Assembly (NCBI RefSeq): GCF_029910655.1 | Contig: NZ_CP123897.1 | Location: 3,151,547 to 3,215,546, forward strand | Direction: 5' to 3' | DNA from: Methylomonas sp. UP202 | GTDB taxonomy: Bacteria > Pseudomonadota > Gammaproteobacteria > Methylococcales > Methylomonadaceae | DNA length: 64,000 nt | In this document: positions 1-9,316 of the stretch, piece after piece | How the letters are laid out: every line of letters starts with the position of its first letter | How positions within the stretch are numbered: position 1 is the first letter of the stretch | Notes under the pieces: model-generated | Databases searched by the model: none | What the model was told of the DNA's origin: nothing | The model's input: only the letters and a program-made list of their open reading frames with translations | Position numbers and translations under genes: made by a program

Positions 1-34
1 GAGCGGTTTCTAAACCAAAATCGCTTTGAAGCAT
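1..34 (-). CDS. Start of an unidentified gene downstream of argH (cut by window edge)
   Basis: On the minus strand an ATG at 34-32 is preceded by GGAGGGTGGCA, a strong ribosome binding site. It opens a frame of 11 codons (MLQSDFGLETA) that runs off the window. It lies 61 bases after the argH stop in the same direction. Eleven residues are too few to identify the product. In several gammaproteobacteria argH is followed by AlgZ/AlgR-type regulators or hemC, but nothing here proves that. Confidence 0.5.
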   Translation of the reverse strand, partial: MLQSDFGLETA

Positions 35-95
35 TGCCACCCTCCGAACCAAGACCGTTCGAAAGGGTAGCAGCGAATCAGATAATTACCGCGAT

Positions 96-1487
96 TTAAC
101 TAAGGATTTGCCGGCGCGCGTCACAAATTGCCTGACGCACCGTCTCCGGTGCCGTACCGCCAATATGCTTGCGCAAAGCCACCGACCCTTCTAAGCCGAG
201 GATATCGAACACATCTTCCGCAATGGTTGCCGAGAAACTTTGCAATTCGGTCAGGGTTAATTCCGACAAATCCCGACCGGTCCGCAAACCCAGGCGAACC
301 GCCAAACCGACCACCTCGTGCGCATCGCGGAACGCCATGCCCTTACGGACCAAGTAGTCGGCTAAATCGGTCGCAGTCGCAAACCCGCGTTTGGCGGACT
401 GATACATGTTTTCGCGCTTGGCCTGGACGCGCGGCATCATGTCGGCAAAAGCCCGTAGACTGTTGACGACGGTATCGACGGTATCGAATAACGGCTCCTT
501 GTCTTCCTGATTGTCCTTGTTGTAGGCCAGGGGTTGGCTTTTCATCAACATCAGCAAGGCCATCAAATGCCCGGCCACCCGGCCGGACTTGCCGCGCACC
601 AACTCCGGTACGTCCGGGTTTTTCTTCTGCGGCATGATCGACGATCCCGTGCAAAAGGCGTCCGGAATATCGATGAAGTCGAACTGAGCACTAGCCCAAA
701 GTACCAGCTCTTCGGAAAACCTGGACAAATGCAACATCACTAGGCTGGCGGCGGCGGTAAACTCGATCGCGAAATCGCGATCGCTAACCGAATCCAGCGA
801 ATTGTTGGACGGCCGGGAAAAACCCAGTAATTCCGCAGTCAAGAAACGATCCAGCGGATAACTGGTACCGGCCAGCGCCGCCGCTCCCAGCGGCATCACA
901 TTGATGCGCTTGCGGCAATCCTGGAAGCGCTCGGCGTCGCGGCTCAGCATCTCGAACCAGGCCATCAAATGGTGGCCGAAGGTCACCGGCTGGGCCACCT
1001 GCAAATGGGTGAAACCGGGCATGATCGTCGCGGCCTCGCGTTCTGCCAGATCCAGCAACGCGGTTTGCAGACGCCGCAATTGCCCCAGAATGACGTCGAC
1101 TTCGTCGCGCAAATACAAACGAATGTCGGTGGCGACCTGATCGTTACGCGAACGTCCGGTGTGCAGTTTTTTGCCGGCGATACCGATCAGGTCGGTCAAG
1201 CGCGCTTCGATATTCATGTGAACATCTTCCTGCTTTATCGACCAGACGAACTCGCCGCGTTCGATTTCACCGCGAATTTGCGCCAGCCCGCTACGGATGT
1301 CGGCCAGCTCCTGTTCGGTCAAAATCCCAATCTTATGGAGCATCGTCGCGTGCGCCAACGAACCCTGAATATCCTGCAGGGCCATGCGTTGATCGAAACC
1401 GACCGAGGCGGTGAATTCCTCGACGAAGGCGTCGGTGGCTTCGGCGAAGCGGGCGCTGGAGAGTTTTTCGGAGTTTACATTTGACAT
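96..1487 (-). CDS. argH: Argininosuccinate lyase
   Basis: This cytoplasmic enzyme splits argininosuccinate into arginine and fumarate, the last step of arginine synthesis. The 463 residues are close to the usual length of about 460. The fumarase/aspartase-superfamily signature [11 protein letters not shown] is present in the C-terminal half, and HTGRSRNDQ and [11 protein letters not shown] match conserved ArgH blocks. The frame is open about 19 codons further upstream, but [11 protein letters not shown] aligns best with family N-termini, so the start is placed at 1487. A divergent lipoprotein gene lies upstream and another gene begins just downstream. Nothing is unusual. Confidence 0.97.
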   Translation of the reverse strand: MSNVNSEKLSSARFAEATDAFVEEFTASVGFDQRMALQDIQGSLAHATMLHKIGILTEQELADIRSGLAQIRGEIERGEFVWSIKQEDVHMNIEARLTDLIGIAGKKLHTGRSRNDQVATDIRLYLRDEVDVILGQLRRLQTALLDLAEREAATIMPGFTHLQVAQPVTFGHHLMAWFEMLSRDAERFQDCRKRINVMPLGAAALAGTSYPLDRFLTAELLGFSRPSNNSLDSVSDRDFAIEFTAAASLVMLHLSRFSEELVLWASAQFDFIDIPDAFCTGSSIMPQKKNPDVPELVRGKSGRVAGHLMALLMLMKSQPLAYNKDNQEDKEPLFDTVDTVVNSLRAFADMMPRVQAKRENMYQSAKRGFATATDLADYLVRKGMAFRDAHEVVGLAVRLGLRTGRDLSELTLTELQSFSATIAEDVFDILGLEGSVALRKHIGGTAPETVRQAICDARRQILS

Positions 1488-1618
1488 AGGCAACGATCGC
1501 AAGCGGCAAAAAACGCCGATTATACCGTCGACGACCGGAATCAAAATTAGGATTTGCGATATTCAGCCGGCCATGCTTCGGGCATAATCGGCCAAAACCG
1601 ACACTCAGGAGATCACCA

Positions 1619-1966
1619 ATGACATTCAAATCAGCCATTTTGGCCGGCGCGTTAATCCTACTCGCCGGTTGCGGACACGGTTACGAAGGCGAATACCGGG
1701 CCGAAGGCGGCTCGGAAAACCAGTTCATCGACGCCGTCGCGAAAATCATCGGCGACCAAACCTTGGTCATTGGCAAAAACTACCTGGATTCCAACGGCGA
1801 ACGCACCGAATTCGCCGACATTTTCGTCCGCGAATCCGGTAGTCAGTCGTATTTGGTATTCAAGAAAGCCGACGGCTCGGAAGAGGCCTGGAAAATCGTC
1901 GACCAAGACACATTGGAACGTGGCGGCGACTTGGTATCGATCAGGATGAAACGGGTTAAATCCTGA
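1619..1966 (+). CDS. Small lipoprotein of unknown function
   Basis: The protein has 115 residues. The N-terminus is a lipoprotein signal peptide with a short hydrophobic core and lipobox LAGC, so the mature protein should begin at Cys18 and be lipid-anchored. The rest is soluble, mixed-charge sequence with no motif I recognise. AGGAG eight bases before the ATG sets the start. It is transcribed divergently from argH. Its fold resembles other short envelope lipoproteins only in general terms, so no function is given. Confidence 0.8.
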   Translation: MTFKSAILAGALILLAGCGHGYEGEYRAEGGSENQFIDAVAKIIGDQTLVIGKNYLDSNGERTEFADIFVRESGSQSYLVFKKADGSEEAWKIVDQDTLERGGDLVSIRMKRVKS

Positions 1967-1979
1967 GATGATCACCAAT

Positions 1980-2201
1980 TCAGATTTTACCGCTACGTTC
2001 CAATTTGGTCTGGCAGGGCAAACAATAACGACAGGCAATCGCGCTCCGGCGCGCCTCGGGGATGGGTTCGCCGCATTCGTCGCAATGCGTCGCCGACTCC
2101 CCGGCATACATCGAGCGGCGAGTTTGTTCGACGAATAATTCAGTCATTTGATCCAAGCGTTCGACAATGGCGTCGGTACCGCCGGCCCATGCGGTGGACA
2201 T
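1980..2201 (-). CDS. Short DksA/TraR-type C4 zinc-finger protein
   Basis: The 73-residue protein carries the TraR/DksA zinc finger, CDEC then 18 residues then CLPC, in its C-terminal half after a short helical N-terminal part. Proteins of this size (TraR, YbiI-like) lack the long coiled coil of DksA. Known members bind RNA polymerase through the secondary channel. It sits just downstream of the hydrogenase protease gene on the same strand, but the 42-base gap leaves co-transcription open. The family is clear from the cysteine spacing; the regulatory role is inferred. Confidence 0.8.
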   Translation of the reverse strand: MSTAWAGGTDAIVERLDQMTELFVEQTRRSMYAGESATHCDECGEPIPEARRSAIACRYCLPCQTKLERSGKI

Positions 2202-2243
2202 ACGGGTAATCCTGTGAAAAATTGGAAAAGTCGCTGGCGCCGC

Positions 2244-2756
2244 TCAAGCCGGAACTGGGAGGTCTAAAGGCGGAACGACTTTGATGGCGGCGGCTAATAT
2301 ATCCTCCGCCGACCCGCTCAGCAAGCGACAGGCGAATTCGACAGCCAGCGCCAGGTTTTGCGCGGCGTCAGGGCTGAGCACCTCGCCAAGCTCGAACGAC
2401 AAACCGGCAATGCCCAATAAGAAAGTCGGCGGCGGCGAACCGTACAACGCTTGATAAACGTCCAGCAAGGCCGCCGGACTCATCGCATGGCTGGTGTAAC
2501 TCCGATCGCGTAACGGCATGAGCCGGCTGAATTGGTAGGGCATCTCGGCCTTGACCGACGCATCGACGAATATCGCCACACGCCGCCCCTGTATATCCAG
2601 CGCGTGCTCGATTTGCAACTGAAAATCGACGATGAATTCGACGGTGTTGGTGCCGACTTGGTTTTCCAGAGCCTCCAATAGCAGAGGTCCGAGGGCATCG
2701 TCACCTCGGCTCGGGTTGCCGTAAGCAAACACCAGAACCGGTTTGAGCGCCGTCAT
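2244..2756 (-). CDS. hoxW: Hydrogenase maturation protease (HoxW-type)
   Basis: This endopeptidase removes the C-terminal tail of the [NiFe] hydrogenase large subunit after nickel insertion. The N-terminus LVFAYGNPSRGDDALG matches the GN..-..DD.-G signature of the HyaD/HoxW family, in which the first Asp binds nickel. At 170 residues the length is normal. Its ATG overlaps the hoxH stop (TGATG), so it is translationally coupled to its substrate. No hyp maturation genes are present in this window, so the rest of the assembly machinery must lie elsewhere. Confidence 0.93.
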   Translation of the reverse strand: MTALKPVLVFAYGNPSRGDDALGPLLLEALENQVGTNTVEFIVDFQLQIEHALDIQGRRVAIFVDASVKAEMPYQFSRLMPLRDRSYTSHAMSPAALLDVYQALYGSPPPTFLLGIAGLSFELGEVLSPDAAQNLALAVEFACRLLSGSAEDILAAAIKVVPPLDLPVPA

Positions 2757-4255
2757 CAGGCCAAACCGTGCTCGAATTCACCGTCACTATGCCGAATCAA
2801 CCGATCAATCACTTGGCCTTCGGCATCCACCAATTCGAGTTGCAACGGCATTTTGCCAACCGCATGGGTGGCGCAAGACAAGCAAGGATCGTAGGCGCGT
2901 ATCGCCACTTCCAGACTGTTCAGCAACGGCTCGGTCAACTCGCGCCCGGACAGGTATTCAGCCGCGACCTGACGTACCGACTCGTTCATGCCCATATTGT
3001 TACTGGTCGTCGAAACGATCAAGTTGGCCTTGGTGACGATGTCGTTGTCATCGATCTGATAGTGGTGAAACAAGGTGCCGCGCGGCGCCTCGATCACGCC
3101 GATACCTTCGTAACGCTTTTCGCCTTGAACCAGCAAATGACTACTCATCACGTCGGAATCGCGCAACAAAATCTTAATGCCTTCGGCGCAATGCAATAAT
3201 TCGATCAACCGCGCCCAATGGAAAGCCAAGGTGCTGTGCACCATGGCCTCCCCACCGTGTTGCTTGAACTCGACCCGCGCTGCTTCGGCCAGCGGCGTAT
3301 CGATGAAATCGCAGTTGTTGACCCGAGCCAAGGGTCCCACCCGATACCAACCGTCGGCCTTGCCCAATGCGGTCAGATACGGGAATTTCATATAACTCCA
3401 GGAGCGCACCTCTTCATGGATCAAATCGGTGTAAGCGCAATAATCGTAGTGGTCGACTATCGTCGTGCCGCTGTCGGTTTTGGCGCGAATCCCACCGTGA
3501 TAAAGCTCCATCGCACCGTTCGGCTTGATCAAGCCCAGATAATTGCTGCGTATCGTCGCAAACTCGTCGTAATACGGCAGGTTGGCGGTATGCACCGATT
3601 TGATCAAGGCCACCGCCGATTCGGCCCAAGCCAGCACCTGATCGATATCCTGCAACAAATAATCCCGCTCGTCTCGGCTCAAAGCCTTGTTCATGCCGCC
3701 GGGTATCGCGCCGGTACCATGTACCCTTTTGCCGGACACCATCCGTATGACTTCCTGGCCGTACTTGCGCAGCTTAACGCCTTGCAGGCCGATCTCGGGG
3801 TATTCCGCCAGCACCGCGATGACGTTACGCTTGGCGATGTCGCTATCGAAACCAAACAGCAAGTCCGGGCTGGAAAGATGAAAAAAGTGCAGAGCATGCG
3901 ATTGTAAAACCTGACCGAAATGCAGCAGACGGCGCAATTTGTCGGCGGCCGGCGTTAAGTCGGCAGGATCGACACCCACCAATTGATCGATGGCCTTGGC
4001 CGCCGCCAGATGGTGACTAACCGGGCAAATGCCGCAGAGCCGTTGCACCAACACCGGCAACTCCCAATACGGCCGGCCCTGAATGAATTTTTCGAAGCCG
4101 CGAAATTCGACGATGTGCAGCCGGGCTTGCTGGACCCGATTCTCGGCGTCCAGCAACAACGTAACTTTTCCATGACCCTCGACGCGAGAGACGGGATCGA
4201 CCACGACCCGCTTCAGGCCGGCGGGATTGACGGCGGTTTCAAGATGCTCGTACAT
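2756..4255 (-). CDS. hoxH: NAD-reducing [NiFe] hydrogenase, large subunit
   Basis: This is the nickel-iron catalytic subunit of a soluble NAD+-reducing hydrogenase. Active-site cysteines are in RLCGICPVSH (Cys74, Cys77) near the N-terminus and DPCLSCATH (Cys458, Cys461) near the C-terminus. Thirty-five residues follow His464. They match the tail cleaved during maturation in this family, and the protease gene hoxW follows directly. I chose MYEHLE at 4255 because AAAGAGAGAA lies just upstream; the frame is open for 15 more codons. The mature part is near the usual HoxH length. It is the fourth gene of hoxFUYHW. Confidence 0.96.
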   Translation of the reverse strand: MYEHLETAVNPAGLKRVVVDPVSRVEGHGKVTLLLDAENRVQQARLHIVEFRGFEKFIQGRPYWELPVLVQRLCGICPVSHHLAAAKAIDQLVGVDPADLTPAADKLRRLLHFGQVLQSHALHFFHLSSPDLLFGFDSDIAKRNVIAVLAEYPEIGLQGVKLRKYGQEVIRMVSGKRVHGTGAIPGGMNKALSRDERDYLLQDIDQVLAWAESAVALIKSVHTANLPYYDEFATIRSNYLGLIKPNGAMELYHGGIRAKTDSGTTIVDHYDYCAYTDLIHEEVRSWSYMKFPYLTALGKADGWYRVGPLARVNNCDFIDTPLAEAARVEFKQHGGEAMVHSTLAFHWARLIELLHCAEGIKILLRDSDVMSSHLLVQGEKRYEGIGVIEAPRGTLFHHYQIDDNDIVTKANLIVSTTSNNMGMNESVRQVAAEYLSGRELTEPLLNSLEVAIRAYDPCLSCATHAVGKMPLQLELVDAEGQVIDRLIRHSDGEFEHGLA

Positions 4256-4332
4256 AAATATTCTCTCTTTAACGGGACGGCGGGCCGCGCTCGACGTCAT
4301 TTACTCGGACCGACGCCAAACGGGCGCGAGGC

Positions 4333-4872
4333 TCAATCGTAATGCACCAATTCGTAAGGCAGGCTGGGTTCTCGGCCCTCGACCAACGCGGTCAGGAAGG
4401 TCCAGAACACGTCGGCGGACGGCGGGCAACCGGGCAGGAAATAGTCGATTTTGACGATTTCGTGGATTGGATGCACCTGGTTCAGTAACAACGGCAATTC
4501 CGGATCGCTGGGAATTTGCGGATTTTCAACGCCGATGCCGTCTCGATACGCTTCCAGCAAACAATCTTCCAGATCGATGTGGTTGCGCATCGCCGGTAAG
4601 CCGCCGTTGATCGCACAAGCGCCAACCGCCACCAGGATCTTGCAGTTCTTCCGAAATTCGCGCAATACATGCACGTTTTCCGAATTGCAGACGCCGCCTT
4701 CGATCAAACCGATGTCGCAGGGACCGCAGTGCTCGATGTCGGTGATCGGCGAACGGTCGAATTCGGCGACTTCGGCCAAGGTCAACAGGCGTTCGTCGAT
4801 GTCCAGAAACGACATGTGGCAACCGAAGCAACCCGCCAACGAGGTGGTCGCGACCTTAATTTTATTGCTCAT
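4333..4872 (-). CDS. hoxY: NAD-reducing [NiFe] hydrogenase, small subunit
   Basis: This short-type hydrogenase small subunit has 179 residues and is related to the 20 kDa subunit of complex I. The ligands of the proximal [4Fe-4S] cluster are visible as Cys15 and Cys18 (GCFGC), Cys86 (VGACA) and Cys149 (PGCPP). There is no twin-arginine signal, which fits a cytoplasmic enzyme. It passes electrons from HoxH to the HoxFU diaphorase. Its start overlaps the end of hoxU by 11 bases and hoxH follows after 77 bases. Confidence 0.96.
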   Translation of the reverse strand: MSNKIKVATTSLAGCFGCHMSFLDIDERLLTLAEVAEFDRSPITDIEHCGPCDIGLIEGGVCNSENVHVLREFRKNCKILVAVGACAINGGLPAMRNHIDLEDCLLEAYRDGIGVENPQIPSDPELPLLLNQVHPIHEIVKIDYFLPGCPPSADVFWTFLTALVEGREPSLPYELVHYD

Positions 4873-5578
4873 GACTTCCCTCCGCGAACAGCGCCACTTC
4901 GCTGATTTGGCGATGATCGTAAATACGTTGCCCGATGGGGACTTGATAACCGGTGCGCTTGATCAACAACGCCCCGGTCGGGCACACGTGCACCGCGCTG
5001 TCGTCGATGCTGACGTCACTGTCCTTCAACAGCCCGCTGACCGAATTGACAACCAAACGCTTATTGATGCCGCGACCGGCGATCGCAAACACGTTTTTGC
5101 CGTCTTTTTCCTTACTCGCCCGCACGCAGAGATTGCAAAAAATGCACCGGTTGTGATCGATCAAAATGTCCGGATGCGAAGCATCCATTTCCCGGTGCGC
5201 GAAAAAGTGCGGGAAGTGGTTGTCCGTCATATTCAAATAGTAAGCGACGCCCTGTAATTGGCAGTTACCGGTTTTCTCGCAAGACGGACACAGGTGGTTG
5301 CCCTCGACGAACAGCATCTGCGTGATGCGGCGGCGGTCTTGCTGCAGCTCGGCGCTATTGTTTATCACGGTTTGGCCGTCAACAGCCGGAAAGGTGCAAG
5401 CCGAGCAGTTCCGACCGTTGACGTTGACCGTGCATAATTTGCAACTGCCGTGGGGCGTGTAGCCGGGCTTGTGGCAGAGATGCGGAATGTAGATGCCGGC
5501 CGCGGTGGCGGCTTCGATGATGGTTTGTCCTGCTTGGAACGGGACGATTTGCCCGTTGATGGTGATGGTACCTGTCAT
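4862..5578 (-). CDS. hoxU: NAD-reducing hydrogenase diaphorase subunit with three Fe-S sites
   Basis: The protein resembles the N-terminal part of complex I NuoG and wires HoxY to HoxF. In order I see a plant-type [2Fe-2S] domain (Cys35, Cys46, Cys49, Cys61), a His/Cys3 [4Fe-4S] site (His95, Cys97, Cys100, Cys106) and a ferredoxin-like [4Fe-4S] site (Cys145, Cys148, Cys151, Cys199). I start at MTGTITING, two bases after the hoxF stop, giving 238 residues as expected. The longer open frame upstream lies inside hoxF. It overlaps hoxY by 11 bases. Confidence 0.96.
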   Translation of the reverse strand: MTGTITINGQIVPFQAGQTIIEAATAAGIYIPHLCHKPGYTPHGSCKLCTVNVNGRNCSACTFPAVDGQTVINNSAELQQDRRRITQMLFVEGNHLCPSCEKTGNCQLQGVAYYLNMTDNHFPHFFAHREMDASHPDILIDHNRCIFCNLCVRASKEKDGKNVFAIAGRGINKRLVVNSVSGLLKDSDVSIDDSAVHVCPTGALLIKRTGYQVPIGQRIYDHRQISEVALFAEGSHEQ

Positions 5579-5580
5579 GC

Positions 5581-7359
5581 TCAATCCTCCAGTTGCGACA
5601 AATGCGCGGCCGCGTCGTCGCGATGCGCCATGCGGCGGGCAATCGCCAACGCGCCGTCCAAATCGAACCCAGGTTCGTAACTGATCTGCTTCAATTGTTT
5701 TTCGTAGACGTCGGGGTAGCGTTCCAATGTGCTCAAGATCGGGTTGGCCGCGGTTTGTCCCAGGCCGCAATGGCTGTGGTGTTTCACTAACTGACAAAGA
5801 TTTTCCAGCTCGACGACATCGCCGGCCGAACCATGACCGTCGACGATTTTATCCAACTGCTTTTTCAACAACGAGGTCCCAACCCGGCATGGCGTGCAAA
5901 ATCCGCAACTCTCGTGAGCGAAGAAATGGGTGAAATTTTGAACGATCCTTAGGATGTCCCGACTGCAGTTAAAGACAATGAAGGAACCGCCGGTGGCTAG
6001 ATCTTCGAAGGCTAAGGCCCGGTCCAGTTCCCGATTGGAAATGAACGTACCCGATGGTCCGCCGATCTGAACTCCCAATACGTCAACGGCGCCGCAGTCT
6101 TCCAGCACCTGGCGAATACGAGTACCGAACGGGTACTCGTAGATGCCCGGCCGTGCACAATCGCCGCTAATGCTGAGAATCTTGGTGCCGGCGGATTTTT
6201 CGGTGCCGACCGCGGCAAACCAAGCGCCGCCGCGTACGGCTATGTGAGCGGCGGCCAAAAAGGTTTCGACGTTATTGACGATCGTCGGTTTATTCAAATA
6301 GCCGCTGGTCACCGGATAAGGCGGCCGATTGCGGGGTATGCCGGGCTTACCTTCCAACGATTCGATCAGCGCCGATTCCTCGCCGCAAATATACGCGCCA
6401 GCGCCGAGACGGATTTCGATATCGAAGTTCAATCCCAGGCCGAGGATATTCTCGCCCAGCAAGCCGGACGCGCGGCGCTCGGTCAATACACCCTGCAATT
6501 GTTCGTGCAGATGCAAATATTCGCCACGCAGGTACAAAAACCCTTGTTGGGCGCCAATCAGCGCTGCCGCCAGCGTCATACCTTCGAAAACTTGACTGGC
6601 ATAGCTGTTTAGCAACACCCGGTCTTTGAAGGTACCGGGCTCGCCCTCGTCGGCGTTGCAGACCACGAAACGGGTGTCGGCCGGCTCATCGGCGCAAAAC
6701 CGCCATTTCACCACCGTTTTGAAGCCCGCGCCACCGCGGCCGCGCAGACCGGAGCGGTCGAGTTCCTCCAACGTTTCCGGCAGACCGCGTCCAAACGCCG
6801 CCCGTAACGCATCGCCAGCGACCAAGGGTTCGCTAAGCAATAGTCCAGGTCTATGAATGTTATCGGCGACCGCAAACAATGTCGCCGGCCACTGCGACAG
6901 CGGCGTTTGCTGATTCACCAACTCGACGATTTCCTCGAGCCGAGCTATATCCAGGCTCGTTAAAGCCAATCCGTTGACCAAGCCGGCCGGCCCTTGATCG
7001 CACATACCGGTACACGAAGTACGATTTAAACTCACCAAGCCATCCGCCCGGACCTGACCGACCTGAACCGCCAAACGCTCGGCAAGATAATCCAACACAA
7101 ACTGGTTACCCAACATCCGATCGGTGATCGAATCGCTGATTAACAAGTCATAACGACCTTGCGGGGTTATATGCAAGAAGCTGTAAAACTCGGCGACACC
7201 GAGAATTTGCGTACGCGGAATAGACAAGCCTTCCGCCAGCAATTCAATAGCTTCCTCGGGAATATGCTGGTAGCGGGCTTGGACGGCTCTTAGGATTTGC
7301 AGCAGATTAACCGCTCGAGCATCGGCTTCCGCCAGCACGGTCTGAATAAACGTCTTCAT
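5581..7359 (-). CDS. hoxF: NAD-reducing hydrogenase, FMN and NAD-binding subunit
   Basis: This NuoE-NuoF fusion of 592 residues is the diaphorase subunit that reduces NAD+. The N-terminal 165 residues are NuoE-like. Of the four cysteines that hold the NuoE [2Fe-2S] cluster only Cys116 and Cys120 are present, so this domain probably carries no cluster. That is my understanding of other HoxF proteins too. The NuoF part has the glycine-rich GRGGAGF FMN/NAD region and a [4Fe-4S] set at Cys485, Cys488, Cys491 and Cys531. It is the first gene of the operon; no HoxE or HoxI gene is adjacent. Confidence 0.96.
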   Translation of the reverse strand: MKTFIQTVLAEADARAVNLLQILRAVQARYQHIPEEAIELLAEGLSIPRTQILGVAEFYSFLHITPQGRYDLLISDSITDRMLGNQFVLDYLAERLAVQVGQVRADGLVSLNRTSCTGMCDQGPAGLVNGLALTSLDIARLEEIVELVNQQTPLSQWPATLFAVADNIHRPGLLLSEPLVAGDALRAAFGRGLPETLEELDRSGLRGRGGAGFKTVVKWRFCADEPADTRFVVCNADEGEPGTFKDRVLLNSYASQVFEGMTLAAALIGAQQGFLYLRGEYLHLHEQLQGVLTERRASGLLGENILGLGLNFDIEIRLGAGAYICGEESALIESLEGKPGIPRNRPPYPVTSGYLNKPTIVNNVETFLAAAHIAVRGGAWFAAVGTEKSAGTKILSISGDCARPGIYEYPFGTRIRQVLEDCGAVDVLGVQIGGPSGTFISNRELDRALAFEDLATGGSFIVFNCSRDILRIVQNFTHFFAHESCGFCTPCRVGTSLLKKQLDKIVDGHGSAGDVVELENLCQLVKHHSHCGLGQTAANPILSTLERYPDVYEKQLKQISYEPGFDLDGALAIARRMAHRDDAAAHLSQLED

Positions 7360-7901
7360 CGTTTCGCACCGTTTGGTTGGGCAAGAAATTTAGCAACTGC
7401 CCGGAAAACGCCAGGACCAAGGCTTTCGAAACATGAAACTACCTGGCGAAACTAAGCAATCAATCTGCGTTAATACTAGACAATTTGTGAGGACTATTCG
7501 GCAAATTTTTCAAAACGACCGGCGTTTTACTCCAAAACGTCCCGCAAACCCAAGTAAACCCAACGGTCTCGACCTTTCAAGGAGCTCACCAATCCAATTT
7601 GATCAGGCCGGGGACACCAGCATACGAAATCTACCGAGCGGCAAGGGTATTTTCATCTGAAATTCGACAAGCCGTTAACCGGCTTCGGTGGATTGACTTA
7701 CGGAACGCCGAACAACACAAAGCTGACCTGCCGCCCCCCTAGGTCGGCCAGGCCAGACGTAAATTGGTGCGAACTTGACGTACCAAACCATTCGTCACAA
7801 ATCCGGTCCAAAAAACCGGGCGAACTGCAAAGTAACGAACAGAGGGAGAACTGCTCCGGATCCCGGAGCGAAGCACTAAAACATCAACACTAAGGCCGCT
7901 G
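7360..7901. other. Non-coding stretch upstream of the hox operon
   Basis: This 542-base region holds no convincing gene; the short frames in it lack ribosome binding sites and protein-like composition. It should contain the hox promoter. A weak sigma-54-like match (TGGC, then GGGCA, with GG-N10-GC spacing) lies at 7413-7398 on the minus strand but is too poor to call. Confidence 0.5.
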
Positions 7902-8234
7902 TTACAGCAAATCCTTAACGCATTGCCGAGCGAAGGTTCGAATCGGCATGGATTCGCTTAAATATTGGTTGTACAAACTGTTGATCGCCAACGGGTTTAG
8001 ATACACGTAGACACCGCATCCGGTCATCGACACAAATTGATGACTTAGCATTTCGATGAAATCAGTCCGGGTATCGCCAAACTCGAGATTATCGTTTGAA
8101 AAAGTTTCCATGACATTCACCCCTGGGTTTATAGAACTCCTTGAATATCCAGCAGATGTCGCGCCAAGTATTTCATCATTTCCATTCAACAAGTTAGATT
8201 CCATGGTCATGCTATGCGCCGCGTTGTCGGACAT
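7902..8234 (-). CDS. Doubtful hypothetical protein
   Basis: This is an open frame of 110 residues if started at the ATG at 8234. A better ribosome binding site (CAGGGGTG) precedes an internal ATG at 8111, which would give 69 residues. The C-terminal half looks protein-like, with mixed hydrophobic and charged residues, but I recognise no domain. The DNA is visibly more AT-rich than its neighbours. It lies alone between the hox operon and a divergent four-gene operon. It may be a remnant or a false call. Confidence 0.3.
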   Translation of the reverse strand: MSDNAAHSMTMESNLLNGNDEILGATSAGYSRSSINPGVNVMETFSNDNLEFGDTRTDFIEMLSHQFVSMTGCGVYVYLNPLAINSLYNQYLSESMPIRTFARQCVKDLL

Positions 8235-8548
8235 GTTTGTCAGTTTCGAGTCAGTATTGTCAGCGCGAACAGGTAGCGGCAACTCGGTTTGGATTGGCGC
8301 TACGATGCCGCGACTAGATTTCGGCGATCAGTCTACAAGGCCATTATGACAAACCGATTTCAACCGCTTCCTTATGATTCCTGGCAAGCCGATGGAAATG
8401 ACGATCTTACAATGCCTCTCCCCGATTTGCCTGCGCGGCGGACGCCAATCCCAACACTTGCCGATATACCTCGATCCCACAAACACGAATTCCGGGAGTA
8501 CAATCAAAAAAACTGAGTCTTGGTTGTGATTCACGTCAAGGAAATTGT
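8235..8548. other. Intergenic region upstream of the OmpA-like gene
   Basis: I see no supportable gene in these 314 bases. The last bases (AAGGA at 8538-8542) form the ribosome binding site of the OmpA-like gene. The promoter of the four-gene operon is expected here, but no clear -35/-10 pair stands out. Confidence 0.45.
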
Positions 8549-9292
8549 ATGAAAAAACATCGATCACTCGATCTCGACGGCTTGGACGGCATTCTTCGTC
8601 CCGCCGCCGAATCGCGCCCGCCGGCGAGCCGGACCTGGATCGTTTGGAGCTTGCTGTTGTTAGTGATCGCAGCAATCGGCGTGTACTGGATAGGCAACCA
8701 TCCGCTACCGAAGTTGGAATGGCCGGAGACGCCAGACCGTTCCAGCAATGCCGCTCCGGCTCAACCTGTTCCGCCCCCTCCGCCAACCGAGCAGGCGGAA
8801 GTCGTTGCCAAGCAGCAGCCGACCAATGACGCCGCGCCAACGGCACCGGCGGAGAGCAAGACGGAATCGGTCGCCGCCTCACCAGCCCCGGTCGCCGAAG
8901 CGCAAACCGAGCTCAAGCTGCCAACCGAACCCACCGCCGCCGGCCCGGCGCCAGCCAACACCGATCCGGTTTACACAGTGTATTTCAAGTTCAATTCCAC
9001 TAAGCCGATTCGACTGTCCGGGGCCGAGAAAAACCGTCTGCTCGAACAAGTCAAACAATGCGATCAGGGTACCCGAATCGTCGGGCATACCTGCAATCTG
9101 GGCAACGACGCGTCCAACCGCCAACTCGGCCAAGCGCGCGCGGAAGCCCTACAAAAGTGGCTGACCGCACAAGGTATTGCCGCGCCCATCGAAACCGCCA
9201 CGGAAGGTTGGAACAGACCGGCGGCTTCCAACGACACGCCGGACGGCCAAAAGTTGAACCGGCGCGCCGAAGTACACTGTTTGACGCCCTAA
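8549..9292 (+). CDS. Inner-membrane-anchored OmpA-C-like protein
   Basis: The protein has 247 residues: a short charged N-terminus, one transmembrane helix at about residues 28-49, a Pro/Ala-rich linker to about residue 130, then an OmpA C-terminal (peptidoglycan-binding type) domain. The domain shows VYFKFNSTKPI, a helix rich in AEALQKWL, and NRRAEVHC at the end. The likely topology is a periplasmic OmpA domain tethered to the inner membrane. AAGGA precedes the ATG. It is the first gene of an operon with a V4R protein and two roadblock-type proteins, so it may link the cell wall to a cytoplasmic sensing module. That link is inference. Confidence 0.85.
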   Translation: MKKHRSLDLDGLDGILRPAAESRPPASRTWIVWSLLLLVIAAIGVYWIGNHPLPKLEWPETPDRSSNAAPAQPVPPPPPTEQAEVVAKQQPTNDAAPTAPAESKTESVAASPAPVAEAQTELKLPTEPTAAGPAPANTDPVYTVYFKFNSTKPIRLSGAEKNRLLEQVKQCDQGTRIVGHTCNLGNDASNRQLGQARAEALQKWLTAQGIAAPIETATEGWNRPAASNDTPDGQKLNRRAEVHCLTP

Positions 9293-9316
9293 ACGCACCC
9301 CCCAAGAGGACAAGGC

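Noticed and set aside
3218-3907. 229-codon open frame antisense to hoxH
   Set aside because: It mirrors a well-supported gene and has no ribosome site or recognisable fold.
7398-7413. Sigma-54-like promoter before hoxF
   Set aside because: The -12 element reads GGGCA instead of TTGCA and the -24 is incomplete; spacing alone is not enough.
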